Assembly: GCA_031216915.1 (NCBI GenBank)
Contig: CM062297.1
Location: 183,032,083 to 183,096,082 of the forward strand
Direction: 5' to 3'
DNA length: 64,000 nucleotides
Origin: Pictodentalium vernedei
Taxonomy: Eukaryota; Mollusca; Scaphopoda; Dentaliida; Dentaliidae
Part shown: positions 21,490 to 31,007 of the stretch, piece after piece
Layout: every line of letters begins with the position of its first letter
Position numbering within the stretch: position 1 is the stretch's first letter
The notes under the pieces: model-generated
Database searches by the model: none
What the model saw: the letters and a program-made list of their open reading frames with translations, nothing else
What the model was told of the DNA's origin: nothing
Translations under genes and position numbers: made by a program

Positions 21490-23474
21490 TTTTAGCTCAA
21501 CTTTGACGTAGTCAAATTTGAGGTTATGCCATGGCCTGTTGTCTCTCTGTCCATCTGTCTGTCCATCTGTCTGTCTGTCAGCAATTCAATACGGCTCGGG
21601 CTAGAGACTGTATTTATGGAACTGATCTTTACAAAACTTCTTGAGTACCTTTGTTATCACCGTGGGACTAGAACGAGTGTTTTTGGGTGTGGTCCGAAAT
21701 TCAAGATGGCCACCAGCAGCCATTTTGTACCTAAGTTAGTGCAATAAGTTTTTTGTACAGAACTTCTATCTGAAAGTTCTGATTTGAATTAATTTTTGTC
21801 TGAATGTTTAGTAACATGGACTACATCACATATAATACAGGTTTTTTTCTCTTTTCTCGTGCAGAAATTCTGCAAATTAGATGAACTTTGATTTATTCAG
21901 TGCCTCTTACACACAGTAAGTACACATGTCAATACAGCTCAGGCTAGGGCTGTATTTATGAACCGATCTTCACGAAACTTCTTGGGTACCTTTGTTATCA
22001 CCTTGGGATGAGAACGAGTGTTTCTGGTGTGGTCCAAAATTCAAGATGGCTGCCAACGGTCATTTTGTACTGAAATTAGGTACAATTAGTTTTTTGTACA
22101 CAACTTCTATACGGCTCAGGATAGAGGCCTGTTTATGAACCGTTCTTTACGAAACTTCTTGGGTACCTTTGTTATCACCGTGGGACGAGAACGTGTGTTT
22201 TTGGGTGCAGTCCGAAATTCAAGATGGCCACCAGCAGCCATTTTGTACCAAAATTAGTGCAGTCGGTTTTTTGTACAGAACTTCTGTATGAAAGTTCTGA
22301 TTTGAATAAATTTTTGTATGAATGTTTAGTAACATGGAATACATCACATATAATACAGGTTTTTTTCTCGTGCAGAAATTATGCAAATTAGATGGACTTT
22401 GATTTATTCAGTGCTACTTATACACAGTAAGTGCACATGTTAATACGGCTCGGGCTGGAGGCTGTATTTATGAACCGATCTTCACGAAACTTCTTGGGTA
22501 CCTTTATTATCACCTTGGGACGAGACTGAGTGTTTTGGGGTGCAGTCCGAAATTCAAGATGGCTGCCGGTGGCCATTTTGTACCAAAATTATGTACAATT
22601 AGTTTTTTGTACAGAACTTCTAGGACAACGTTTGTTATCATAATGGGATGGTAATGAGTGCTTTGGGGCTCGGCCAAAAATTCAAAATTCCTGTTGGCAG
22701 TCATATTTATGGGAATTCTGTGTATTACATTTTTTGTACAGAACCTGTAAAGAAGACTTTTTATGTCAGTAATGTTTGCTATAAATTTATTTGGTGCCTT
22801 TGTTATCACTGTGCTATGAGAACAACTATTTTGGGGTTCAGTCAAACCCATTCTGGTCCTCAAAAAGGGAGATAATTAAAAATCTTTTCCAAAAACGCCA
22901 GACAAAATAATGTTTCTTGAATTCAGCATCCCTAGGATGTGTATATTCAAATGTGTTGAAGCCAAGTTCCTGTGTTAATATTTGTTGTTGTTTGGGTAGG
23001 TTAAACATTATTAACACAACCTGATTTTCTATTTACAATGAGAAAAATAAAACCTCCTCACCTGTGGGAACCCTATGAGCTAAAGATAAAAAATTCAAAT
23101 ACTTATATTTTAAGAAGGACTGGACAAATATTTATTAATTAGTGTGAATCAACCTTAGAAGGGTTTGAATCAAACAGGCCAAAACAATTGCTAACATTTG
23201 GCTTATGGTGCACCATACAAGGATCCCCATTGTAACATTAACCCCGTAGCAATTTCTTTTCTAGTTTAGCATCTAACTGTTGCCCACCTTTACAATACTT
23301 TACCTGTACATTTGTTACAGGCTACGTTCAGCATTTATGTACAGACTGTTAACAATACTTTATATGTACTTTGTTATCAGGTCATTACCTATATGTGTGT
23401 CATTGCTGTGTCACTTACTATACATGTACATGTCTTACACAAGTTGAGCTACAGTGTGATTAACACTTTCATTT
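21490..23474 (+). mobile_element. HINE/pearl-like element
   Basis: The left end is TTTAGCTCAACTTTGACGTA and the right end CAAGTTGAGCTACAGTGTGA followed by a hairpin and TTTCATTTTG, as at 9307-10976. After a CTGTC-rich microsatellite-like stretch (21540-21580), the core repeats long units beginning with ACGGCTC(G/A)GG and containing GATCTTYACRAAACTTCTTG. Each unit contains CAAGATGGC-type motifs. Confidence 0.72.
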
Positions 23475-23522
23475 TGTTTTCCAAAGTTAACTGATTTAGA
23501 ACTGACAACTGAAGCAGGCTTC

Positions 23523-23610
23523 GCAATTTCAGGAGAGCGATTTTTTAGCTCTCCTTACTGCCCTCCTGAAAGAATTAAGGAGAGCGAAAAATTGCCCTCC
23601 TAAATATTTT
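23523..23610. repeat. Fold-back of GGAGAGCGA motifs
   Basis: AGGAGAGCGATTTTTTAGCT is mirrored by CTCTCC and repeated as GGAGAGCGAAAAATTGCCCTC. The same motif flanks DIRS copy A (GAGAAGAGCGAT left, TTTTGCCCTCCTGC right), indicating that copy A inserted into a member of this repeat. Confidence 0.6.
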
Positions 23611-23951
23611 GGTCTGGGATGATTAAGATTACATGTATTATGCTCACATTAAATTTTTGTTGTAAAGCAAAATTGTAATTTAACTTCGAAGTCACATAAC
23701 ATCACGTAATTTCATTTTGAAAGTGGTTTAGTGGTAAAAGGTAATGGCTGCAACCATACCCAAACACAGTTGCAATCATTTGAAGCAAAATGGGTCACAG
23801 CAACATTTTTTTCTGTCAGTTTCAAGTTCAACAACTGACATCACAGTTTGAGGGGTAATTATTCAAGGAAAATTGACACTATAATATACTACCATTACTA
23901 CTATCCTGTCACTTGAAGCACTTACACCAGGATGTGACTGTAGATTCAAGC

Positions 23952-24066
23952 AGACCTGTTGTCCAAGAAAGTCATATGCCTACCACTACCACCTTCAACC
24001 CCCCCCCCCCCAAGGGGGGTTGAAGGTGGTAGTGGTAGGCATATGACTTTCTTGGTCAACAGGTCT
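23952..24066. repeat. Near-perfect hairpin with C/G-run loop
   Basis: About 54-nt arms (AGACCTGTTGTCC... to ...GGTCAACAGGTCT), with a single visible mismatch and a poly-C to poly-G junction at the centre. It lies about 200 bp upstream of DIRS copy A in intron 3. Confidence 0.88.
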
Positions 24067-24273
24067 GGGTACACACACAGGTTTTGTCAAGTGTGTGTTC
24101 GGTTGTTGAGTGAGACATCTAGATGTCTAAGAGATTTAGCTTTACCTTAGTAAAGTTAATAAAATCACTGATGTAATAGACTGTTGGTTTCAGTTTCAAT
24201 GAGTTCGTTCAACTGGATACTTAAAATGCTGTGTAAACCTAATTGCTCTCCTAAGCTGATTGAGAAGAGCGAT

Positions 24274-24475
24274 ATTTTTATACTGTACCAATGACCCAGA
24301 CTTAGCTGGTGCTAACTCCACAAAAACCAGGGCCAAACACAAATTTTGCCCCCCAATCCCCAAAATTTGCATCCAAAACAAAAAGAAATCATGTCCTAAA
24401 GGACCTCCATAGTACGACTCTACTGCGCATGCGCAGTGACGCAGTCGTCCCGAAATTGGCGCCAAATATCATTCT
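24274..24475 (+). repeat. Left inverted terminal repeat, copy A
   Basis: Positions 24286-24475 are the exact reverse complement of 31171-31360 (190 of 190). The outermost 12 bases are specific to the left end and are mirrored in the ICR instead. It contains the palindromes CTGCGCATGCGCAG and TTGGCGCCAA (24456-24465). Confidence 0.95.
24423..24436. promoter_or_regulatory. NRF1-like palindrome in left ITR of copy A
   Basis: CTGCGCATGCGCAG includes TGCGCATGCGCA, which fits the NRF1 consensus YGCGCAYGCGCR. It is followed about 20 bp later by TTGGCGCCAA, an E2F-like palindrome. The same pair occurs at the same spacing in copies 1, 2 (left) and 3. Promoter activity is an inference; the ITR is the expected place for the element's promoter. 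Confidence 0.55.
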
Positions 24476-25363
24476 CTGTTTGGCCCTTCATCAGTCAACA
24501 TCTCACTGATCTTTGTGCTTGTAAATCTCAGTTTAAAGGATGCCAGACACGTAATTCTTGGAGAAAATGTGATTCTAAGGAGGATAGAAGGAGGAGAGGA
24601 AAAAAGAAGTGGCAAAAAATAATCAGGGCTGTACTTAAAATTTTTTGTTGAAATTATGTTAAGTTGCCTATTTTCGAGGCAAACGCCTCTTGTTGTCATT
24701 CTTGCTAATTGTTGCACTGCTTATTCAGTGTTTCCTCTCCCCTAACCTTCTAAAGTCCCCCCTTGCAATTCTCCCATGCTTTTGGCATATTTTTGAGAAG
24801 TTTCATTTCTAAAAATTCCCTGGGAGAGTTGCTTGGTTACAGAATGTTTTCTGTTATTTTCCCCATAGTTACGTTTTCACCCATGGGTGTATAACGTTTG
24901 TGTTCTGCATCTTCCATCTGATGTTCTGCAGATTCTCCCCTGGGAGTCTCTGTTTTGCATCAGATAGAGTGTAATTGATGACTGATTCCGGGCCAGTTTT
25001 TTCAGTGCCTGGAGTCATGTTTTCTTCTGTGTTTACACTGTTTGTTTTCATTGGCAACAGCCTTTTTTGAGGGGGGGCTGTTTGCCTTTGAGGTAGTTTA
25101 TCTCATTATAAGATACATTTATATTATCCGAAAGTGTCTCATTAATTATTTTATATAATTTTAAAATTTTTGACCACACTTTGCCATCGGATCCATCGGG
25201 GCTCAACGTTACTTTTCAGCAACTTGGGCTTCTCTGAAAAAATATTTTTTCAAAATTATTTTGTTTTGCAATTGTTTTTTCATTTATTAATGGATCATGT
25301 TATTATGTATCTTTGTGTCAGGGGTTTTTGCGAGTAACTAGGACTTATTGTTGTTCTTTCACA
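24476..25363 (+). other. DIRS 5' leader, copy A
   Basis: Non-coding sequence between the left ITR and the gag ATG, nearly identical in copy 3 (44289-45173). It carries a GGAGGATAGAAGGAGGAGAGG purine stretch near 24580. No long frame is shared between copies, so it is probably untranslated. Confidence 0.7.
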
Positions 25364-27466
25364 ATGAAGGGAACTTGTTCAAATTGTAATGGGAAGAAAT
25401 CTTCCTCTGACTTTCATGATTATTGCATTAATTGTAGTCAGTGTTCTCGCATTAATCCCTGTCCTGTATGTGAACATTGGGATGAGAAACATTGGAAACG
25501 TGTGTCACGATATGTTGTTTCTGGAGAAAGAGCGATGCCGGCTCTTTCTCCACAAGGTCACTCTACTCTCTCAGTTTCTATTTCAGAGGAACCAGAACAG
25601 GGTGATGTTTCCATGTTATCTTCTTCAAGTGTGCGTCCGTCGTCACAATTAAATACAGAGCTAGCGGCAAAAGTGCTCATGGAGATTAGACAAATGTCGT
25701 CCGCTAGCTCGCCCGGTGTAGCGTCCATTCACCGAATGGTTCGGCAGCCGGGTTCGTCCGATGCGGTCCAAGAGGAAATTTTGGGTGATGCGAGCACTAT
25801 AAAAATAATAGATGCACACCCAGTGACGGCGGATAGTGAACGAGAACGGAGGAAGCCTTTTAGTCCGGTTCCTAGCTCGTCCAGGTCCAGCCGGGCCGCG
25901 AGCGAGAGAGGCCCCTCTCTCGTACAACAACATCTGGGACCAGATGTTGTGGTACAAAATGTGTCTTTAGCGGAGCATACGTCCGTCGCTCGGGACGCTC
26001 CGTTGTATAAGCAGTCCGCAGAGACTGTTAAGGCTTCCTCTTCTCGCCGGCGCACACGACCGCACCTTGGCTGCGTGACCTCCGATATCTTGCCAGCTTC
26101 GCCGATGAAGGATTATTCGGCGACCAGGTCACACCATCCGGCAGCCAGGGATTCGAGACCGATGGACTCCGGACGTTCGCATAGGAAAAGTATGCGGGAG
26201 CCATCTGATGCGGAGCTGCCCTCGGCAAAGCAGCGAAAGACCGCTCCTCCGCAGGTCTCGACGTCGGACATTCTAGTGCAGATAGCACAGCTTATCGCAG
26301 CATCCCAGCAGCCGACAGAGACGGTGTCGGATCGAGAATTATCCGACGGCGCTGGGTCGGTACGCTCCGCCGAAGCATCGGGGGCGGACGACCGGGAACA
26401 TCGGGAGGTCCGACCGGATGGTGAAAGGGATACGGATGAATTGGAGCTATCCCTTTCGGAACAACACAAAGCTGCCGTAGACTTCATCCGGCACTTTCTT
26501 CCTCAAGTTGTTCCGTCGGGCCAGACTGCTGCGCTTCCGGACAGGAGAATTATAGCGTCATTGGACTCTGATTTTTTCGAGCGGTTCAGGGACATCGCTC
26601 CCGAGTTTCCGTCGCAGTCCAATAATGTTGCAAGAACATTTGAATTATTGAACGACGCTATTTTTAAACTTGCTTCCAGGACAGGGAAAGCAGGCTTCTT
26701 GTCCGCAAATACTCTCAACCTGCCTTTCATTAATGCAAGGAATAAATTCGACACGGCAGGTCAGGGTATACCGAGAGTTCCTCTGCGTATGGACGACGAG
26801 GCGGAAGACTTAGAGCTATCATTACCGTCGTCAGCTTCTATTCCAACCGCAGTGTTGGAAACAGCTATCGCGTCTAACAGAGCCAATTTAGATGCCTTAT
26901 CTTACGCAGATCACCTTACGAAGGCGTTATCACTGCGTCTTCAAGGGGAAGAGTTTCAGGATATACAATCCTCCTTAAGACTTCTTTCAAGGGCAGTAGC
27001 TTATTCCACGTGTAACTCCGCCCTTTCAGTGGCAAATCTGGAGTTGGTTAGACGTGACGCAGCCCTGTCTACATCCACACTAGTGGATTCTAAGGTGAAG
27101 AACTCTCTTAGAGTCGCTTCGGTCTCAGGAGATCTTCTCTTTGACGGCAAGCTTTCCGCTATTTATGATAATATTAAAAAGAAAGCTAGTGATTCTCTGT
27201 TGTTTAGATCCGCTCCTAAAAGGTCGGATTCAGCAGACACGAATAAGGCGGGCACTTCTGGGTCTTATCCGCCCAAGAGAGGTTCCTATAGAGGTTCCGG
27301 TGCGTCCTCTAGCTCTTATTCGAGAGACCGTCAGGATAGCGACTCTCGTTCGGGACGTCCTTCAGGCCGGGACAATCGGTCGGACACCCCGAGGTCGACG
27401 AGGCGAGGTGCGGGTCGTGGAAGACGTGGTTTCTCCTACCGCAGGCCTCGCAGATCCAGGAGGTGA
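25364..27466 (+). CDS. DIRS Gag-like protein
   Basis: Predicted 700-residue Gag, presumably the RNA-binding particle protein. I start at the ATG of MKGTCSNC because the frame upstream of it, back to 25313, has no ATG, and this ATG has A at -3. The N-terminus is Cys/His-rich: C5-x2-C8, C21-x2-C24-x2-C27, C33-x2-C36 and His38/His43, so a zinc-binding domain is likely. A Ser/Arg-rich low-complexity middle follows, then a more ordered region (about 380-600, starting LSLSEQHKAAVDFIR), and an Arg/Gly/Ser-rich tail ending RRPRRSRR. There is no C-terminal CCHC knuckle. Stop is TGA; RT overlaps in the +1 frame. Confidence 0.85.
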   Translation: MKGTCSNCNGKKSSSDFHDYCINCSQCSRINPCPVCEHWDEKHWKRVSRYVVSGERAMPALSPQGHSTLSVSISEEPEQGDVSMLSSSSVRPSSQLNTELAAKVLMEIRQMSSASSPGVASIHRMVRQPGSSDAVQEEILGDASTIKIIDAHPVTADSERERRKPFSPVPSSSRSSRAASERGPSLVQQHLGPDVVVQNVSLAEHTSVARDAPLYKQSAETVKASSSRRRTRPHLGCVTSDILPASPMKDYSATRSHHPAARDSRPMDSGRSHRKSMREPSDAELPSAKQRKTAPPQVSTSDILVQIAQLIAASQQPTETVSDRELSDGAGSVRSAEASGADDREHREVRPDGERDTDELELSLSEQHKAAVDFIRHFLPQVVPSGQTAALPDRRIIASLDSDFFERFRDIAPEFPSQSNNVARTFELLNDAIFKLASRTGKAGFLSANTLNLPFINARNKFDTAGQGIPRVPLRMDDEAEDLELSLPSSASIPTAVLETAIASNRANLDALSYADHLTKALSLRLQGEEFQDIQSSLRLLSRAVAYSTCNSALSVANLELVRRDAALSTSTLVDSKVKNSLRVASVSGDLLFDGKLSAIYDNIKKKASDSLLFRSAPKRSDSADTNKAGTSGSYPPKRGSYRGSGASSSSYSRDRQDSDSRSGRPSGRDNRSDTPRSTRRGAGRGRRGFSYRRPRRSRR

Positions 27467-29456
27467 TGGCTCAAACCTCTATCGCGTTCCGGTTGGTGGA
27501 AGGTTGTCGAGTTTTTCTCAAGAGTGGGCGTCGATTACGGACGACCCGTGGGTGAGAGGAGTGACTTCGGAAGGTCTAAAGATATCCTTCAAACGAAAGC
27601 CTCCATTAACTCGAAGTCCAAAGTGGACTCATCTTCCGTCAAACCCTCAGAAAAGAGACGCTCTGCTATCAGAGGTGCAGTCTCTTTTAATGAAGAACGC
27701 GGTAGAGGTCGTAGAAAACCAGGAATCGCTGGGATTCTACAGCCATCTGTTTCTGGTTCCGAAACCAGACGGCTCGTTCCGTCCAGTCATAGATTTGAGC
27801 TGGATAAACAAGCTGATCGTCGCTCCGAAGTTTTATATGGAGACGATTCGATCGGTCAGAGCGAGTATTCGGGTGAACGATTATGCAACGAGCATAGATC
27901 TCAAAGATGCGTACTTTCACGTCATGATACATCCGACATTCCGAAAGTATCTACGCTTCGCAGTCCTAGGAGTGGTGTATCAGTTCCGGGCCATGTGCTT
28001 CGGATTGAATCTAGCACCCTGGGCTTTCACTCGGGTAATGAACTCGGTAATGATCTACTTCCGAGCTCATTCGTCTGCGGTAACGTCGGCCTACCTGGAC
28101 GACATTCTTCAGAGGTACGGCAACGAGTTAACGCTTCAGAACGATGTTCAGAATCTTCTTCTATTGCTCCGACGTCTCGGTTTCATAGTAAACGAGGAGA
28201 AGTCGGATCTGGTGCCGTCCAAGTCATTCACTCATCTGGGAATGAGCTTCGAGACGCACAACAATCTCGTTCGTCTGCCGTTAACCAGAGCGAAATTAGT
28301 CAGTTGTTACGCTCGCTATTGTCTAAATACAGACAAAGTCACAGCGAGAGAATTTATGAGACTGATAGGTCTGTGCGGAGCCGCCGCGGATCTCATTCCG
28401 ATGGGACGGCTACGCACACGGCCTCTTCAAATTTTCCTGACTCAGAATTGGAGTGTGAAAATTCATTCGCTCGATGTAGACGTTCTCTTGTCAGATCAAG
28501 TGAAACAAGAGATTCAGACTTGGGCAAACATTCAGTGGTTAACTCAAGGAGTTCCGCTGCAGTTGCCGGATCCGAGTTTTACCATTATGACGGATGCCAG
28601 TCAAACAGGTTGGGGTGCATCATTAATCCCAACGGATTCGAGATGCCAGGGTCTTTGGGATCCGCAATTCCTGTGCAAGCACATAAACATCAAGGAAATG
28701 ATGTCAATTTGGCTTGCGTTACGTCACTGGATGGACATTATTCACGATGCTCATGTCCAAATCCTATCCGACAATACGACAGTAGTGGCGTATATACGGA
28801 ATCAGGGAGGCACTCATTCAGTTCCGTTGTTCAATCTAACGGAAAGAATCCTTCTGTTTGCGTTGGAACATCACGTTCTTCTTTCGGTCCGTCACATACC
28901 GGGTCGTCTGAATGTGCTAGCAGACTCCCTTTCACGAAAGGGTCGCTTGTTGCCGTCGGAGTGGACTCTCAACAAACAAGTATTCAATCAGATTTGCTAC
29001 CAATGGGAACGGCCAATGATAGACTTATTTGCGACACATCTCAACAATCAGTTGCAGACGTATGTGTCCCCGTGTCCGGATCCAAGAGCATTTGCTGTAG
29101 ACGCTCTATCGATCCCTTGGGACGGAATGATAGGATATGCGTATCCTCCAGCGCCGTTAATTCAACAAGTATTGCTAAAGATAAAACAATCTCAATGCAA
29201 GATTCTGTTGGTAGCATCTCTGTCGCCACAGAGACCGTGGATAAATCTACTCAGGTGTCTGTTGTGGGACCTACCGCGGAAGCTCCCTCCACGAGAGGAT
29301 CTTCTTTGGCAGGGGAAATCGCGCCAACTGCATCACAACCCGCAAGGTCTCAACCTTCACGTTTTTCCGTTGTGCGGTCCTTCTTGCATGGCAAGCACTT
29401 TACAGGACGAGCAGTGGACGCGATTTCTAACTGTAGGAGGACCTCCTCTTCGCTAA
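27165..29456 (+). CDS. DIRS reverse transcriptase / RNase H / methyltransferase-like protein
   Basis: Numbering from the start of the open frame at 27141 (no ATG there; first ATG at 27165). RT motifs: KPDGSFRPVIDLS (208-220), catalytic Asp253 in SIDLKDAYFH, CFGLNLAPWAFTRVMN (286-301) and the active site YLDD (318-321). RNase H: TDASQTGWGA (484-493), Glu519, SDN (543-545) and ADSLSR (594-599), a full D-E-D-D set. Residues 625-710 (IDLFATHLNNQL, VSPCPDP, DALSIPW, AYPPAP) resemble the DIRS/phage Dam-like domain, but the [DN]PP[YF] box reads YPPA. The frame is +1 to gag and overlaps its last 302 nt. How translation starts (frameshift or internal initiation) is not shown. All motifs are intact. 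Confidence 0.9.
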   Translation: MIILKRKLVILCCLDPLLKGRIQQTRIRRALLGLIRPREVPIEVPVRPLALIRETVRIATLVRDVLQAGTIGRTPRGRRGEVRVVEDVVSPTAGLADPGGDGSNLYRVPVGGRLSSFSQEWASITDDPWVRGVTSEGLKISFKRKPPLTRSPKWTHLPSNPQKRDALLSEVQSLLMKNAVEVVENQESLGFYSHLFLVPKPDGSFRPVIDLSWINKLIVAPKFYMETIRSVRASIRVNDYATSIDLKDAYFHVMIHPTFRKYLRFAVLGVVYQFRAMCFGLNLAPWAFTRVMNSVMIYFRAHSSAVTSAYLDDILQRYGNELTLQNDVQNLLLLLRRLGFIVNEEKSDLVPSKSFTHLGMSFETHNNLVRLPLTRAKLVSCYARYCLNTDKVTAREFMRLIGLCGAAADLIPMGRLRTRPLQIFLTQNWSVKIHSLDVDVLLSDQVKQEIQTWANIQWLTQGVPLQLPDPSFTIMTDASQTGWGASLIPTDSRCQGLWDPQFLCKHINIKEMMSIWLALRHWMDIIHDAHVQILSDNTTVVAYIRNQGGTHSVPLFNLTERILLFALEHHVLLSVRHIPGRLNVLADSLSRKGRLLPSEWTLNKQVFNQICYQWERPMIDLFATHLNNQLQTYVSPCPDPRAFAVDALSIPWDGMIGYAYPPAPLIQQVLLKIKQSQCKILLVASLSPQRPWINLLRCLLWDLPRKLPPREDLLWQGKSRQLHHNPQGLNLHVFPLCGPSCMASTLQDEQWTRFLTVGGPPLR

Positions 29457-30412
29457 ACTATGCGGCTAAGTGGAAGGTTTTCCGTCGTTGGTGTAGGGAT
29501 CATTCTGTTGATATATTTGATCCCTCTATACCAGACATTGCTAACTTTCTAGTATACTTGTTTGACGAAATCAAACTGCAACCGGTTACTATAAAGGGTT
29601 ATAGATCTATGTTATCTGATACCTATGCACATCATGATAGTTTACAAATTGGATCTAATGTCTCTTTATCGAAATTGGTTAGAAACTTTTCGATAAATAG
29701 ACCCAGAACTCTTAGATTAATTCCTAAGTGGAATTTAGCTTGGGTTCTCCTTAAATTGAAGGAAAAGCCATTTGAACCTCTTGGGACAGTAGATTTCAAA
29801 TTCTTATCTTATAAGACAGCTTTTCTCTTAGCTTTCTCTTCTGCCAGAAGAGTCAGTGAGCTTCATGCACTATCGGTGGATGATTCTCATTATCGTAGTG
29901 TTGGGAACACTATCACCTTCACTACTAATGTGGGTTTTTTAGCTAAGAATCAGGCTCCTAATAAATATCCGGAACCTATTGTTATTAAGGCTCTTCCGTC
30001 TTCAGACGGGCGTAGGCCTTTACTCTGTCCTGTTAGAGCACTACGTATCTATAAACAGAGATCTCAGTTCATCAGAAAGGGACGGAAACGTTTCTTTCTG
30101 TCTTTGATGCCTAATAGAAAGGACATTTCAGTCCATTCTATTGCTAGATGGATTCAGTTAACTATCCGTACTGCGTATGAAGATTTATCTTCTTCTCAGC
30201 AGTCTGTGCTTAAGATTTCTGCTCATGAAGTAAGAGCTCTTTCTACTTCCTGGGCTTATGCTAATAGTGTTGCTATTACAGATTTAATGAAGGCTGCTTA
30301 TTGGTCTCAGCCATCCACATTTACTAATTTTTATCTCAGAAATATTGAGTCCATTTCTGGAGACCTGCATTGTTTAGGTCCGTTATCTGTTGCTCAGAAT
30401 GTCGTCCACTAA
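29195..30412 (+). CDS. DIRS tyrosine recombinase
   Basis: Predicted 405 residues from ATG 29195, the last in-frame ATG before the conserved domain. The N-terminal SAM-like DNA-binding part covers about 70-175 (AAKWKVFRRWC). Catalytic residues: Arg219 in ARRVSEL, His344 and Arg347 in the HEVR box, and nucleophile Tyr380 in FTNFYLRN, with Trp370 in the second-His/Trp position. It would join circular element DNA to the target without a duplication. The gene overlaps the RT 3' end by 262 nt in the -1 frame. The same frame is open upstream all the way to the gag TGA. Confidence 0.9.
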   Translation: MQDSVGSISVATETVDKSTQVSVVGPTAEAPSTRGSSLAGEIAPTASQPARSQPSRFSVVRSFLHGKHFTGRAVDAISNCRRTSSSLNYAAKWKVFRRWCRDHSVDIFDPSIPDIANFLVYLFDEIKLQPVTIKGYRSMLSDTYAHHDSLQIGSNVSLSKLVRNFSINRPRTLRLIPKWNLAWVLLKLKEKPFEPLGTVDFKFLSYKTAFLLAFSSARRVSELHALSVDDSHYRSVGNTITFTTNVGFLAKNQAPNKYPEPIVIKALPSSDGRRPLLCPVRALRIYKQRSQFIRKGRKRFFLSLMPNRKDISVHSIARWIQLTIRTAYEDLSSSQQSVLKISAHEVRALSTSWAYANSVAITDLMKAAYWSQPSTFTNFYLRNIESISGDLHCLGPLSVAQNVVH

Positions 30413-31007
30413 ACAGTTGCAACTATAGTTATGCAGGCTTTCTGTTCCGGCAGTGACTCCGTCCGGCTGCCCTCTTCGCTCTGGGTTATTTGACCCAGGG
30501 CAAGGGGAAGGGGGGGGGCGGGTGTTCCCTTAGGTCACCTGCTTTATAGTGAAAAGCAAGGGAATGCCTCCTCCAAGACAGTATTTCTGAGTCGCTTCCG
30601 GGATGGTTTTAAAGTGTAATATTAATGTTTAATTTCATTCATGTCTTATTTTTAAAGTGTAGCTCGGTGTGAAGCATTTGTATATGTCAAGTGTCAAACG
30701 GGCGTTAATATACAATCCTCGGACACTTTTAAAGAATATAAAGAGTCTCAATTCTCTGGACTACTTTATTTATTGGCTTGTTTTAAAAATAATTAGTATA
30801 AAGGTTATACTGGATGTTAATAGAGAACATGAATGTTATTGTGCTCAATTATTAAGGGTAGTGTATCTTTCTAATTTAAATATTAAATAAGAAAGATACA
30901 TGTAAAGCCTAATACTCCTTTTCTCCTTAAGGGGTTACCTCTTTATTTTATAATTGAGCTTATTGGATTTTCCTCTATGTCCTAGGCCCTCCAGCCTGTT
31001 TACTATT
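30413..31007 (+). other. DIRS 3' non-coding region, copy A
   Basis: Starts with a CCGGCAG...CCGGCTGCC inverted pair and a G-rich tract, then AT-rich sequence shared with copies 1 and 3. A stretch with GGTTTTAAAGTGTAAT recurs nearby as TTTTTAAAGTGTAGC. No conserved frame; a small open frame at 30669-30890 is broken in copy 1. Confidence 0.7.

Noticed and set aside
25313-25363. N-terminal extension of Gag upstream of the ATG
   Set aside because: The upstream codons lack an ATG (frame begins at TTG), and the ATG at 25364 has a good context directly before the Cys-rich domain.
27524-29194. Long open frame upstream of the YR ATG as a separate Ser/Arg-rich protein
   Set aside because: It overlaps RT, begins with GTG in copy A, and residue changes between copies A and 3 are about twice as many as in the RT frame, so it is likely a shadow of RT. 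The open frame itself is reported as a finding.
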